A model generated the notes under the pieces. That model was not told the DNA's origin, made no database searches, and saw only the letters and a program-made list of their open reading frames with translations. Positions 1-10,000 of a stretch of 64,000 bases of DNA are shown in pieces. This DNA is from Acidobacteria bacterium Ga0077553 (lineage in GTDB: Bacteria; Acidobacteriota; Terriglobia; Bryobacterales; Bryobacteraceae). Numbering within the stretch: the stretch's first letter is position 1; each line of letters begins with the position of its first letter. Made by a program: the position numbers and the translations under genes. The stretch lies in NCBI GenBank assembly GCA_001464575.1, contig LNFE01000209.1:62001-126000 (forward strand), written 5' to 3'.

Positions 1-597
1 TCGATAAACCCACTTGGTCCCCGACTGCTTCCCCGCCTCGGCCGCAATCGGCCGGGAGGCCATCTCAAAGTCCGAATAGATCTTGCCGTTGAGCGTCTTC
101 ATCTCGAAGTCTGCGTTCAGATTCGGACGGAGCCACAGTTCAATCTTGCCGTTGATCGTCTCGAACTTCGCCCCGGTCCGCGGGTTCTCGGCATACTTGG
201 CCCGGATCGGGCCATTGACGGTTTTGAGTTCGCATTCGCCGCTCACCCCGTCCACCGTGATCTCCCCGTTCACGTTCCGAACCAGCAGACGCACGCCCCG
301 CGGCACCCGGACAGTGAAATCATGTTCCACTCTGCGGCTCCCCTTCCAGTTGCCGTCGAACTTCTCGACCACAGCCCGCACCGTTCCCGCGGATTCGGTG
401 AAGACGAGCTTCACGTCCTCATCGTCGGTGCGTTGGTCGACATGAAAGTCCGCCCGGTCCCCGTCGACGCCGGTCACCTTGATGAAGCCCGAAATCCCCC
501 GGATCTCCACCGTCTTCACCCCGGTAAAGCTGCGGTCAATGGTCTCGGGCGCCGCCCAAAGCACACATGACGAAACGAACCCAATCCATACCCTCAT
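1..597 (-). CDS. DUF4097-like putative adhesin/beta-helix protein, C-terminus truncated by window edge
   Basis: Reverse-strand translation from ATG at 597 gives MRVWIGFVSSCVLWAAPETIDRSFTGVKTVEIRGISGFIKVTG... followed by repeated NGxIxxxxxNGKI strands. It overlaps the upstream gene stop by 4 nt (ATGA). Confidence 0.7.
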   Translation of the reverse strand, partial: MRVWIGFVSSCVLWAAPETIDRSFTGVKTVEIRGISGFIKVTGVDGDRADFHVDQRTDDEDVKLVFTESAGTVRAVVEKFDGNWKGSRRVEHDFTVRVPRGVRLLVRNVNGEITVDGVSGECELKTVNGPIRAKYAENPRTGAKFETINGKIELWLRPNLNADFEMKTLNGKIYSDFEMASRPIAAEAGKQSGTKWVYR

Positions 598-1295
598 TGC
601 CAGTTCTCCTGTTTCAAAGCCCGCTCCACATATTGCCGGACATTCGGGTCCAGATTTGGATCAAGCCGTAGCCTTTCGACACCGCTCCGCTCCCGCGCCG
701 CCAGCAGCAGGTCAATCCCCGCCACCTGCACGAGCGGCGAATCGTCGCGCGTCAGCAGTTCCCGGGCGGCCTGTTTGACGGTCTCGTGCCGGGCATAGCG
801 CCGGAGGGCGTCGGCCGCCGCCAGCCGCACATCCACGCTCGAATCCGTCCGCAATGTCCGCGTCAAGGCCCCGATCACCTCTTCGTCCGGCATTTCGAGC
901 GCCGCCGAATACCGGATGCCCCGCAGCCGTTCGCTGGCCGACTGCTGTTCGAGCAGCGAAAGCGCCACCACCTCGCGGAGTCCTCGCACTTCCTGCCGTA
1001 GGTCCGTCACGTCGGTCGTCGTCCTTCCCGCAAAGAAGCTCACCACAATCGCCGCCGCCACCCCGGCCCACTTCAGCAACTCGAGGCGGTTTGGCTTCGT
1101 TTCGTAATGTAGCCGCTGCCGGAACCGCATCGGCAAACCAGGGTCGGGAGTTTCGTCGGCCCAGGCGCCCATCCGCTGCCACATGGCCATCGTCGCCTGG
1201 CAATCCGCACATCGCGCCAGATGCGCCTCAAAATCCGGATTCCGTACCCCTTCGAGATGTTCGGCCAGTTCAATTTCCCGTTCGCGACAAGACAT
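594..1295 (-). CDS. Anti-sigma factor with zinc-finger-like (HxxxCxxC) N-terminus, one TM helix and HEAT-like C-terminus
   Basis: HLARCADC motif, TM segment WAGVAAAIVVSFFAG, alpha-helical repeats; adjacent to an ECF sigma factor. Confidence 0.75.
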   Translation of the reverse strand: MSCREREIELAEHLEGVRNPDFEAHLARCADCQATMAMWQRMGAWADETPDPGLPMRFRQRLHYETKPNRLELLKWAGVAAAIVVSFFAGRTTTDVTDLRQEVRGLREVVALSLLEQQSASERLRGIRYSAALEMPDEEVIGALTRTLRTDSSVDVRLAAADALRRYARHETVKQAARELLTRDDSPLVQVAGIDLLLAARERSGVERLRLDPNLDPNVRQYVERALKQENWQ

Positions 1296-1824
1296 GGTGC
1301 CCTCCTGAAAGCCGTTCGTAGATTCCCCGCAACTGCTGCAACGCCCGGAAGACGCGGACCTTCACCGTACCGGTCTCGACGCCCAGCAACTCGCCGATCT
1401 GTTCGTACTTCATACCCTGATAGCGGCTCAGCACGAGGAGCTCCCGTTTGTCGGGCGGAAGCTGGTCGAGCGCATGACGCACCAGCTCCAGTTCCTGCTC
1501 TTGTTCATAGCCGTTGGTTTTCGGCGCGGGCACATCGAATTCAGGCGCCATTCCAGTCTCCCATCGCTGCTTCCGGTTGTGATCGATGTAGGCGTTGCGA
1601 GCAATGCGGTACATCCAGTTGACGAAGCGAGCGTCCGCCCGCCAGGTCTCCCCCGCGCGCAACATGCGGAAGAACACGTCTTGCGTCAGATCTTCACTCA
1701 GGCTCCGGCTGCCGCCCAGCCGCAGAAAGTAGCGGAATAGCGCAGCGTGATGCCGGTCGAACAACACCCCGAGCTTGCGGGTATCCCCGTGTTGCACGGC
1801 GGTCATTAACTCTTCATCTGTCAC
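1270..1824 (-). CDS. RNA polymerase sigma factor, sigma-70 family (ECF)
   Basis: Region 2 (DLTQDVFFRMLRA) and region 4 (LSRYQGMKYEQIGELLGVETGTVKVRVFRALQQLR) motifs. Confidence 0.9.
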   Translation of the reverse strand: MTDEELMTAVQHGDTRKLGVLFDRHHAALFRYFLRLGGSRSLSEDLTQDVFFRMLRAGETWRADARFVNWMYRIARNAYIDHNRKQRWETGMAPEFDVPAPKTNGYEQEQELELVRHALDQLPPDKRELLVLSRYQGMKYEQIGELLGVETGTVKVRVFRALQQLRGIYERLSGGHHVLSRTGN

Positions 1825-1871
1825 GTTCTGCCTATCCTACGGACCAACAACGAAAGGGTTACACTGCGGAA

Positions 1872-2816
1872 ATGCGGATCGCGGGTGCATTTCTCATGGC
1901 TGCAGCCCTGACTCTGGCACAGCCTCAGAGTTTTGACAAATACACCTATCAACCGCCGTCCGGCTACACCGGCAAAGCGGCCACTGGCCGCGTGGACTGG
2001 ACGAAGATCGATCAGGCGAAGAAGTACTACTGCCAGATCATCCTGTACGAGTCGCAGAACTCGCTCGGCTCGGCCGAAGCGGACCTCGCCGCCGAGTGGA
2101 AGGCGGTGGTGGACATCTCTTTCGATACCAAGGCCGATATCCTGAAACGGGATCTGCCGCTGCCCACCGCGCCAGGTAGCATCGTGCGCATCGCGGACAC
2201 GATCAACAAGCGGGACAAAAGCCGGGTGATCGTCAGTCTCTATGTGCTCCGGTATCCGGGCCGGTACGTGGGGATTATGCAGTTGATGCCCAACGAGCAG
2301 GCCTTTGAGGCCTGTCAAGGAGACGTCGCGCCCGTGCTGCCCAGCCTGTCGCTCACCGCCGCGCCGGCTGTGGCCCCGGCGCCGGGCTCCGTCACCGGCA
2401 CCTGGGAGCGCGTCATCGCCAGCCAGACGCCGACGCGGTACAACATGTTCACGAAGCAGTGGGAACACGATCCGGTGGCGGCCATGAACCAGTTCCGGAA
2501 CTCGTACAAGTACACCCTCCGCCCCGACGGCCAGTACACCTACGAAGTGGAGTTCGACAGCTTCAATCGCTACCAGCGAGACCGCATGTGGGAACAAGGC
2601 CGATACACCGTCAACGGCGAAATGATGCAGTTTGAACCGAAGGAGTACAAGAAAGGCAGTTCCGATCGGCGAAAAGAAACCGTCCTTTCCCCGGCCCCGG
2701 CGCCCGCCCCGTACTCACGCCGGTTCATACTCGGCAAGCACCCGCAGTACGATTCCGTCGGCCTGAACTTCCAGGAGCCCGACGGCTCGTGGAGTAATTT
2801 CAGCGTTCCCAAGTAG
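1872..2816 (+). CDS. Hypothetical secreted protein
   Basis: Signal-peptide-like N-terminus MRIAGAFLMAAALTLAQP; full-length ORF. Confidence 0.6.
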   Translation: MRIAGAFLMAAALTLAQPQSFDKYTYQPPSGYTGKAATGRVDWTKIDQAKKYYCQIILYESQNSLGSAEADLAAEWKAVVDISFDTKADILKRDLPLPTAPGSIVRIADTINKRDKSRVIVSLYVLRYPGRYVGIMQLMPNEQAFEACQGDVAPVLPSLSLTAAPAVAPAPGSVTGTWERVIASQTPTRYNMFTKQWEHDPVAAMNQFRNSYKYTLRPDGQYTYEVEFDSFNRYQRDRMWEQGRYTVNGEMMQFEPKEYKKGSSDRRKETVLSPAPAPAPYSRRFILGKHPQYDSVGLNFQEPDGSWSNFSVPK

Positions 2817-2849
2817 TGGCCGCCCCCGCCGCCATGCGTTAATGGTTTC

Positions 2850-3917
2850 ATGTCCAAAATGCTCGAAGAGATCCGCCAGCAACCGGCGGCGCTCGAGCGC
2901 ACGTTCCGCGCCGAACTGCGCTCCATTGAAAAACTGAAGAAGCACTTCGCGACGCGAAAGCCGAAGTTCATCATCCTTTCCGCGCGTGGAACCTCTGACA
3001 ACGCCGCCCAGTTCGGCCGCTATCTCCTCGAGATCGCCACCGGCATTCCCGTCTCGTTGGCCGCACCGTCCATCGTCACGCTCTATGGCGCGCCGATGGC
3101 CTACAGCGAAGATACGCTGGTGATCGCCATCTCGCAATCGGGCGAATCGACCGATACAAATCTGGTGCTCGAACGCGCGAAAGCCGCGGGCGCCTTCACC
3201 ATCGGCATCACGAATGAACCCGAAAGCTCGCTGGCCAAAATGGCGGGCCACACGTTCCTGGTGCGCGCGGGCCGCGAGAAGAGCGTCGCCGCCACCAAGA
3301 CCTATACCGGCCAACTGCTGGCCATGTACCTGATCGCCTACGCCCTCGGCGCCCCGGTCGACCTCGACGAAATTCGCCAACTGCCGGAGTTCGCCAACGC
3401 CGCACTCAGCATCTTCCCGGAGGTGTCCGAACGCGCCATCCGGTACCGCTTCATGGAGCACGCCGTCGTCGTCGGACGCGGCCTGAACTACGCGAACGCC
3501 TTTGAATTCGCGCTGAAGATGATGGAGACGAGCTACGTCGTCGCCGAGCGGTTTTCATCGGCCGATTTCCTCCACGGCCCCATTGCGATGGTGGAAGCGG
3601 CCTTCCCGGTATTCCTGTTCACGCCGCCCGGCGTCACTTGGCCATCGATGCAGGAAATGCTCGTGAAGCTGACGAGCCTGGGCGCGGAGACGATGCTGAT
3701 CACCGATCAGAGCAACAAAGCCGCGGCCACGCTGAAGTCGAGCCGGCCCATCGTCATCCCCGCCAACCTCGGACGCAAGAAAGCGTTGCCCGAGGAGCTC
3801 TACACCCCGATTCCGTACATCATCCCGGCGCAGATGTTCGCCGCGTGCCTCGCGGCGGAAAAGGGCTTAAACCCGGACCAGCCGCGGACGCTGTCCAAAG
3901 TCACCCAGACGCTCTAA
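2850..3917 (+). CDS. SIS-domain sugar isomerase / glucosamine-fructose-6-phosphate aminotransferase-like
   Basis: Two SIS domains; SARGTSDNAAQFGRYLLE, AISQSGESTDT, ETSYVVAERFSSADFLHGPIAMVE. Confidence 0.9.
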   Translation: MSKMLEEIRQQPAALERTFRAELRSIEKLKKHFATRKPKFIILSARGTSDNAAQFGRYLLEIATGIPVSLAAPSIVTLYGAPMAYSEDTLVIAISQSGESTDTNLVLERAKAAGAFTIGITNEPESSLAKMAGHTFLVRAGREKSVAATKTYTGQLLAMYLIAYALGAPVDLDEIRQLPEFANAALSIFPEVSERAIRYRFMEHAVVVGRGLNYANAFEFALKMMETSYVVAERFSSADFLHGPIAMVEAAFPVFLFTPPGVTWPSMQEMLVKLTSLGAETMLITDQSNKAAATLKSSRPIVIPANLGRKKALPEELYTPIPYIIPAQMFAACLAAEKGLNPDQPRTLSKVTQTL

Positions 3918-4114
3918 CCTTCGGCCATCCGTTCGGCCCACCGCAGGAAGCGCCACAGCTCCCGGCGGTGGGTCCAGCCGAAGCTCACGAACTCGCGGAA
4001 ACCGATGGTTTCGGCGTGAATGCCCCAATACGTCTCGATCCGCCAACGGATGTACGGGCTGGCCCATGGCCTTAGCCGATACCCTTTCGCCGCGCGCCAG
4101 AGATAGGTGAACAT
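3914..4114 (-). CDS. Small hypothetical protein (66 aa)
   Basis: Compact ORF rich in W/R/F between two confident genes; converges with the upstream SIS gene with a 4-nt overlap. Confidence 0.5.
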   Translation of the reverse strand: MFTYLWRAAKGYRLRPWASPYIRWRIETYWGIHAETIGFREFVSFGWTHRRELWRFLRWAERMAEG

Positions 4115-4117
4115 CGC

Positions 4118-5041
4118 CTAGGACTTGGCTTCCCCTTTGGCGTAGTACCCGCTACGGGTGCGGACGCTTGGGTTGCCGGGCGCCTTCACGGTCAGCTTCA
4201 CCTGGCGGAAACCGCCATCGTCCGGTTTGGTAGGGCTATAGGCGATGATGTATTGGCTGCGGATCTCTTTGGCGATCGCGATCGCCATCGCTTCGACAGC
4301 CTCGAGCGTTTCGGGGAAGTGCGCCACGCCGCCGCTTTGCTTCGCCAGCATGTCGAGGGCCCGCTTCGCCCGCTTGGCTTCGCGGGCGCGCTCTTCGTTC
4401 AAGATGCCGATGGCAAAAACCAGCACCTCCGTCCGCTGCGCCTTCGAGAGGAGCTTTTCGAGGGTATTGACGTCGCTTGAGGCGGTGTCATCACCGTCCG
4501 TGATGAGCAGCAGAACCTTCTTGTCCTTTTTGCCCTTTTCCTTCACGTGATCCAACGACATCGACAGAGCGTCGCGAAACGCCGTGCCGCCCCGCGAGTC
4601 GATCCGCGTCAACCCGGCTTCCAGCTTCTTGACGTCATTCGTCAGCGGGACGTCCAGGTAGGCGTCCTCATTGAAGTTTACGAGGAAGATTTCATCGAAC
4701 GGATTCGAAGCCTTCACCAGTTGCAGAGCCGCCACCTCGACGCGCTTGCGCTTCGGCCGCATGCTGCCGGAGTTGTCGATGATCAAGCCGAGGGAAACCG
4801 GAACGTCTTCCTGCTTAAAGATTTTGATGGGTTGTTCGACGCCGTCTTCGAAAACTTTGAACGCTTCGCGCTTGAGATCGGTAATGAACGTACCTTTCTT
4901 GTCCACGACGGTTGCGTGGAGCAAGACCTCTCGAGCATCGGCCCGGAAGGTCAAGCCGCCAGTATCCTGACCCGGCAGGCTGGAGGCGGCGACGGCCTGC
5001 GCCACGTACCGGGCGAAGTCGCGTCTATTGAGCTGGAGCAT
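4118..5041 (-). CDS. VWA domain-containing protein (VWFA-related acidobacterial type)
   Basis: VSLGLIIDNSGSMRPKRKRVEVAALQLV (MIDAS DxSxS), LLLITDGDDTASSD. Confidence 0.85.
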   Translation of the reverse strand: MLQLNRRDFARYVAQAVAASSLPGQDTGGLTFRADAREVLLHATVVDKKGTFITDLKREAFKVFEDGVEQPIKIFKQEDVPVSLGLIIDNSGSMRPKRKRVEVAALQLVKASNPFDEIFLVNFNEDAYLDVPLTNDVKKLEAGLTRIDSRGGTAFRDALSMSLDHVKEKGKKDKKVLLLITDGDDTASSDVNTLEKLLSKAQRTEVLVFAIGILNEERAREAKRAKRALDMLAKQSGGVAHFPETLEAVEAMAIAIAKEIRSQYIIAYSPTKPDDGGFRQVKLTVKAPGNPSVRTRSGYYAKGEAKS

Positions 5042-6107
5042 AATATCCTTGTCGCCAGAATGGCCGCAGGGGCGGCAATCCGCGCGGTTGTACCAGTTTC
5101 ACCTGCACGCGACGGTATTTGCCGTCGCGGTTCCCATTAGTCGGGACGTACCCGATCACGTACTGGTTGCGGAGTTCCATTCCGATCTTCCCGGCCACAT
5201 CGGGGAGATCATTCAAATTTTCAATGGGGAAATGACGGCCACCGGTCTGCTCGGCCATCTCGCTGAGCAGCCCGGGGCCGGACAACTCTTCGGCCGTCCG
5301 GCTGCGGGCGGAGATGGGTTCAAAGATTCCGATGGCATAGATCTGGACATCAGCTTCGCGGACCAGATTTTTGATTTCGCTCTCGGTATAGCGGCTGGAG
5401 TTATCGCCGCCGTCGGAGAGGATCAGAATCGCTTTGCGGGTGTTGCGCGCCTTCTTCATCTGATTCAGCGCCATGTAGACGCCGTCGAGCAGCGCCGTCC
5501 GGCCCTTGGCTTGGGTAAAGGTCAGCCGATTCTGGATCTCTTCCGTATTGGTCGTGAATGGCTGGGTGAGTTCGGGGCGATCGTTAAACTGCACCAGAAA
5601 GAATTCGTCTTCCGGATTCGCGGTCTTGAAGAACTGCGCGGTGGCCAAGCGGGCTTTTTGGAGCTTCGAGCCCATGCTGCCACTCGCGTCAAACACCAGC
5701 CCGACCGAGAGCGGCGCGTCTTCGCTCGCGAACGTGGCGATCTTCTGCTCGGTCTTATCTTCAAGCAATTTAAAGTGTTCGGCTTCCAAGCCCGTCACGA
5801 AGCGGTTCAGAGGATCGGTCACCGTGACGTTGATCAACACCAGATTGGTGTCGACGCGAATGCTCGGGGGACGGCTGCTGAGTTCCTTATCCTCGGCGCT
5901 GGCGGTGGCGGCTTTTTTGCGGGGGGCGACGGCGTCGCGCGTCGAACTCTTCGTGGGGCCGGTGGTCTGCTCGGGCGGTTTGGGCGCTTTTTCCCCGGCC
6001 AGCGCGACAGTGATCCATGCGGCGCCGACGGTCGTTAAGAGGAGAACGAGTTGACGCAGTCTCACGAAAATACCCTCTTTACCAGTCCAATCGTCAAAGT
6101 ATATCAC
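5025..6107 (-). CDS. VWA domain-containing protein (VWFA-related acidobacterial type)
   Basis: LSVGLVFDASGSMGSKLQKARLATAQF, ILILSDGGDNSSRYTESE; paralogous to the downstream gene. Confidence 0.85.
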   Translation of the reverse strand: MIYFDDWTGKEGIFVRLRQLVLLLTTVGAAWITVALAGEKAPKPPEQTTGPTKSSTRDAVAPRKKAATASAEDKELSSRPPSIRVDTNLVLINVTVTDPLNRFVTGLEAEHFKLLEDKTEQKIATFASEDAPLSVGLVFDASGSMGSKLQKARLATAQFFKTANPEDEFFLVQFNDRPELTQPFTTNTEEIQNRLTFTQAKGRTALLDGVYMALNQMKKARNTRKAILILSDGGDNSSRYTESEIKNLVREADVQIYAIGIFEPISARSRTAEELSGPGLLSEMAEQTGGRHFPIENLNDLPDVAGKIGMELRNQYVIGYVPTNGNRDGKYRRVQVKLVQPRGLPPLRPFWRQGYYAPAQ

Positions 6108-6190
6108 CCGCCCTAAATGCTGGATTCCGAAAATGGAAGAATCGTTTCATTTCAAGAACAATCCCGCGCGTAGAATCGTAGGGAACAGAT

Positions 6191-7063
6191 ATGGAACTGG
6201 TCATCAACGGGTTGTCTAAGACGTACGCCAACGGCGTGAAGGCTCTCAACGATGTTTCTCTCCGGGTGCCGAAGGGCATGTACGGACTCCTCGGCCAGAA
6301 TGGCGCGGGCAAAAGCACCCTGATGCGGACCATTGCCACCCTGCAGGACGCCGATAGCGGCTCGATTCAGCTGGGCGAACTGGACGTTCTGCGCGAAAAA
6401 GAGGCGGTTCGCCAACGTCTGGGCTACTTGCCGCAGGACTTTGGCGTCTACCCGCGCATCAATGCCGTCGATATGTTGGACCACCTGGCGCTATTGAAAG
6501 GCCTGGTGAAGACCTCGGAGCGGCGCGCGATGGTCGACGCGATGCTCCAGCGGGTGAACCTTTACGAGCACCGGAAGAAGGCCCTTGCCAGTTACTCGGG
6601 CGGCATGCGCCAACGCTTTGGCATCGCGCAGGCGCTGATCGGGAATCCGCAATTGTTAATTGTTGACGAGCCGACCGCCGGCCTCGACCCCGGCGAGCGG
6701 AACCGCTTCTACAACCTGCTGGCCGAAGTGGGCGAAAGCGTCATCGTGATCCTGTCGACGCACATTGTCGAAGACGTCCTTGAACTCTGCAGCCAGATGG
6801 CGATCATTCATCAGGGCCGGGTGTTGTACGAAGGGGAGCCGGAAGCGGCGGTAGCGTCGCTGAGCGGGAAGATCTGGCAGCGGCGGGTGCCGAAGGCGGC
6901 GCTGGCGGAGATTGAGGCCACCCACCGGGTGATCTCGAGCAAGATGGTGGCCGGGCAGCCGCTGGTTCATATCTACAGCGAGTCGTCGCCCGGCGAAGGG
7001 TTTACGGAAGCCGCTCCGGGCCTGGAGGATGTGTTCTTCGCGCGGATTGGTGGGCTATGCTAA
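6191..7063 (+). CDS. ABC transporter ATP-binding protein
   Basis: Walker A GQNGAGKSTL, signature YSGGMRQRFGIAQAL, Walker B LLIVDEPTAGLDP. Confidence 0.95.
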   Translation: MELVINGLSKTYANGVKALNDVSLRVPKGMYGLLGQNGAGKSTLMRTIATLQDADSGSIQLGELDVLREKEAVRQRLGYLPQDFGVYPRINAVDMLDHLALLKGLVKTSERRAMVDAMLQRVNLYEHRKKALASYSGGMRQRFGIAQALIGNPQLLIVDEPTAGLDPGERNRFYNLLAEVGESVIVILSTHIVEDVLELCSQMAIIHQGRVLYEGEPEAAVASLSGKIWQRRVPKAALAEIEATHRVISSKMVAGQPLVHIYSESSPGEGFTEAAPGLEDVFFARIGGLC

Positions 7064-10000
7064 CCGAGTTTTTGCGGTTTGAACTGCGCTTCTGGCTGCG
7101 CGGCATGATGCTGTGGGTGTTCTTCCTCATTATCGGAACCCTGGTCTTCGCAGCCACCGCGTCGGACAAGATCACGGTGGGGGGCGGCCTCGAAAACACG
7201 TATCGCAATGCGCCCTACGTCGTGCAGAATTTCTACTCCATCATGGGCGTCTTCACCCTGATGATGACCACCGCGTTCGTGAACTCGGCGGCTAGCCGGG
7301 ACTTCGCCTATGGCACGCAGCAGCTGCTCTTCGCTACGCCGTTGAAGAAGCGGGACTATCTGCTCGGCCGGTTCCTGGGCTCGGTGGCCGTGGCCGTGGT
7401 GCCGTTTCTGGGCATCTCCGCCGGTATTCTGCTTTCGTCCGTCATGCCGTGGAACGACGCCGAGCGCTGGGGCCCCGTGGTGGCCGCGGCGCACTGGAAG
7501 AGCATCCTGGTTTTCGCCATCCCCAACACGTTCTTTTGCGGCGCCGTTGTTTTTACGATTGCGGTGCTGACGCGAAGCACGGCGACCAGCTTTATCGGCA
7601 GCCTGCTTTTGCTGACCGGCTACATTGTCTCGGACGTTCTGACGCAGGACCTGGATAACGAAACCGTCGCCGCCCTGATCGACCCGTTCGGAGCGCGGAC
7701 TTTCGGACTGATGACCAAGTATTGGACGGTAGCGGACAAGAACTCGTTGACCTTGGGATGGGACGGACTGCTGCTGTGGAACCGGCTCCTTTGGCTTACC
7801 CTGGGCGGCTGCATTTTCGCCTTCGGGTACTGGCGATTCTCGTTCTCGGAACGGTCCAAGGCCGGGGCGGCGATGAAGGAAACCGAGGCCGCTTCGGCCC
7901 GGGCGGTCGAGCTTCCCGCGGTGACGTACCGGCAGGCCGCTTGGCCGCAGTTCGCTGGCCTGCTCCGCTTCGAGTTCTGGGGACTCGTGAAGACCACCAG
8001 CTTCCTGGTGCTGCTGCTGGCGGCGCTGCTGAATACGGTCCCGAGTTTGATTTTCTCCTCCACCGAAGGCTACGGGAATACGTTCCTGCCTGTAACGTAT
8101 CGGATGGTCGAGACCATTCAGGGCTCGCTCTACCTTTTTCTGCTCGCGATGATCACGTACTACGCGGGCGTTCTGATCTGGCGGGAGCGGGACGCGCGGA
8201 TGGACGAGATCACCGACGTCGCGCCGCACCGGTCGACGCTCGCCTATGCCGCGAAGTTTGTGGCCCTGCTCGGGGTGATCGCCTCGATTCAGGCGCTGAT
8301 GATGGCCGTGGGGGTCACCTTCCAGGCCTATAGCGGATACACGCGCTTCCAACTGGGCCTCTACGCCTCGGAACTCTTCGTCTATGACTTTTCGCTGTTC
8401 GTGCTGCAGGCCGTGCTGGCGTTTTTCATCCATGTGCTTTCGCCGAATAAGTATGTTGGCTACTTCGGCTACATCATTTTTCTGGTCGCCAACGTCTTCA
8501 TCTGGGCGCCGCTGAACGTGGCGACCCGCCTGGTGCGGTATGCCTCGCGGCCGGACTATACCTACTCCGACTTCTACGGCTACGGCCCATTTCTCACAAA
8601 CTGGTGGAGCTTTACGGCTTACTGGATGCTGATCGCCGCAGTGCTCGTGCTGCTCAGCATCGCGCTCTGGCCACGCGGCAAGGAGCGCCGGTTCGCCCTG
8701 CGGGGCGGGCTGCGCGCGGCGACCATGGCCTGCGGCACCGCGGCCGCCGCCTGGGGCGGATGGCTCTACTACAACTCAGCCATTCTGAATCCGCTGATCG
8801 GACCCGACACCAGGCTCGACCGGCAAGCCGAGTACGAGAAAACGTACAAACAGTACGAGACGCTGCCGCAGCCCCGCATTCTGAACGTTCGCTACAACAT
8901 CGAACTGTACCCGGAGCGGCGCGAACTCGTCATGAAGGCCGAGCAGGAACTCGTCAATCCGCACGCCAATCCGCTCACGGCCATGCACCTGGTGCTGGAC
9001 CGCGACTACACGCACGACATTCAATTGGACGGCGCGACGGTGGAGAAGGACGACCCGAATCTCTCCTACCGGATCTACAAACTCTCGCCGCCCCTGGCTC
9101 CGGGCGAGAAGCGGCAGATGCGAATCACCACCGCCTTCAAACCGAAGGGGATTCAGAACTCGACGCCCGTTGTGGAGGTGACCGAAAACGGCAGCTTCTT
9201 CAACAATTCGATACTGCCGCAGATCGGCTACCAGCCGAACTACGAAATCAGCCAGCGGAACGACCGGAAGAAGCGCGGCCTGAAAGAGAAGGATCTGATG
9301 CCGGCGCTCGAACGCGACTGCAAGGAGCACTGCCGGAATACGTACCTAAGCAATAATTCGGATTGGGTCAGCGTTGAAACCATGATCGGCACGGCCGGAG
9401 ACCAGATTGCGATCGCGCCGGGGTCGCTCGTCAAGGAATGGGCGCAGGACGGCCGCCGCTATTTTCAATACCGGCTCGACCATGACTCGGTGAACTTCTA
9501 CAGCTTTATGTCGGCCCGTTACGCTGTCGCGCGGGAGGAGTGGAACGGCATCAAGACCGAGGTCTACTACTACCCCGAACACAGTTGGAACGTGCCAAAG
9601 ATGATGAAGTCGATCCAGAAGTCGCTCGACTACTACACGAAGAATTTCGGCCCATACAAGCACAAGCAGGCGCGGATCATCGAGTTCCCGCGCATCGCTT
9701 CGTTTGCCCAGGCCTTTCCCGGCACGATGCCGTATTCGGAGGCGATCGGGTTTATCGCCAAGATGGACAAGCCGGACGATATCGATATGGTCTACTACGT
9801 GGTTGCCCATGAGATGGGCCACCAGTGGTGGGCGCATCAAGTGGTCGGCGCGAACATGCAGGGCGCGACGCTGCTCTCAGAGACCATGGCGCAATACTCG
9901 GCGCTGATGGTGATGGAGAAGGAGTACGGCCGGGACATGATGCGGAAGTTCCTCGAATACGAGGTGGACCGCTATTTGGCGTCCCGCGGCAGCGAACTCC

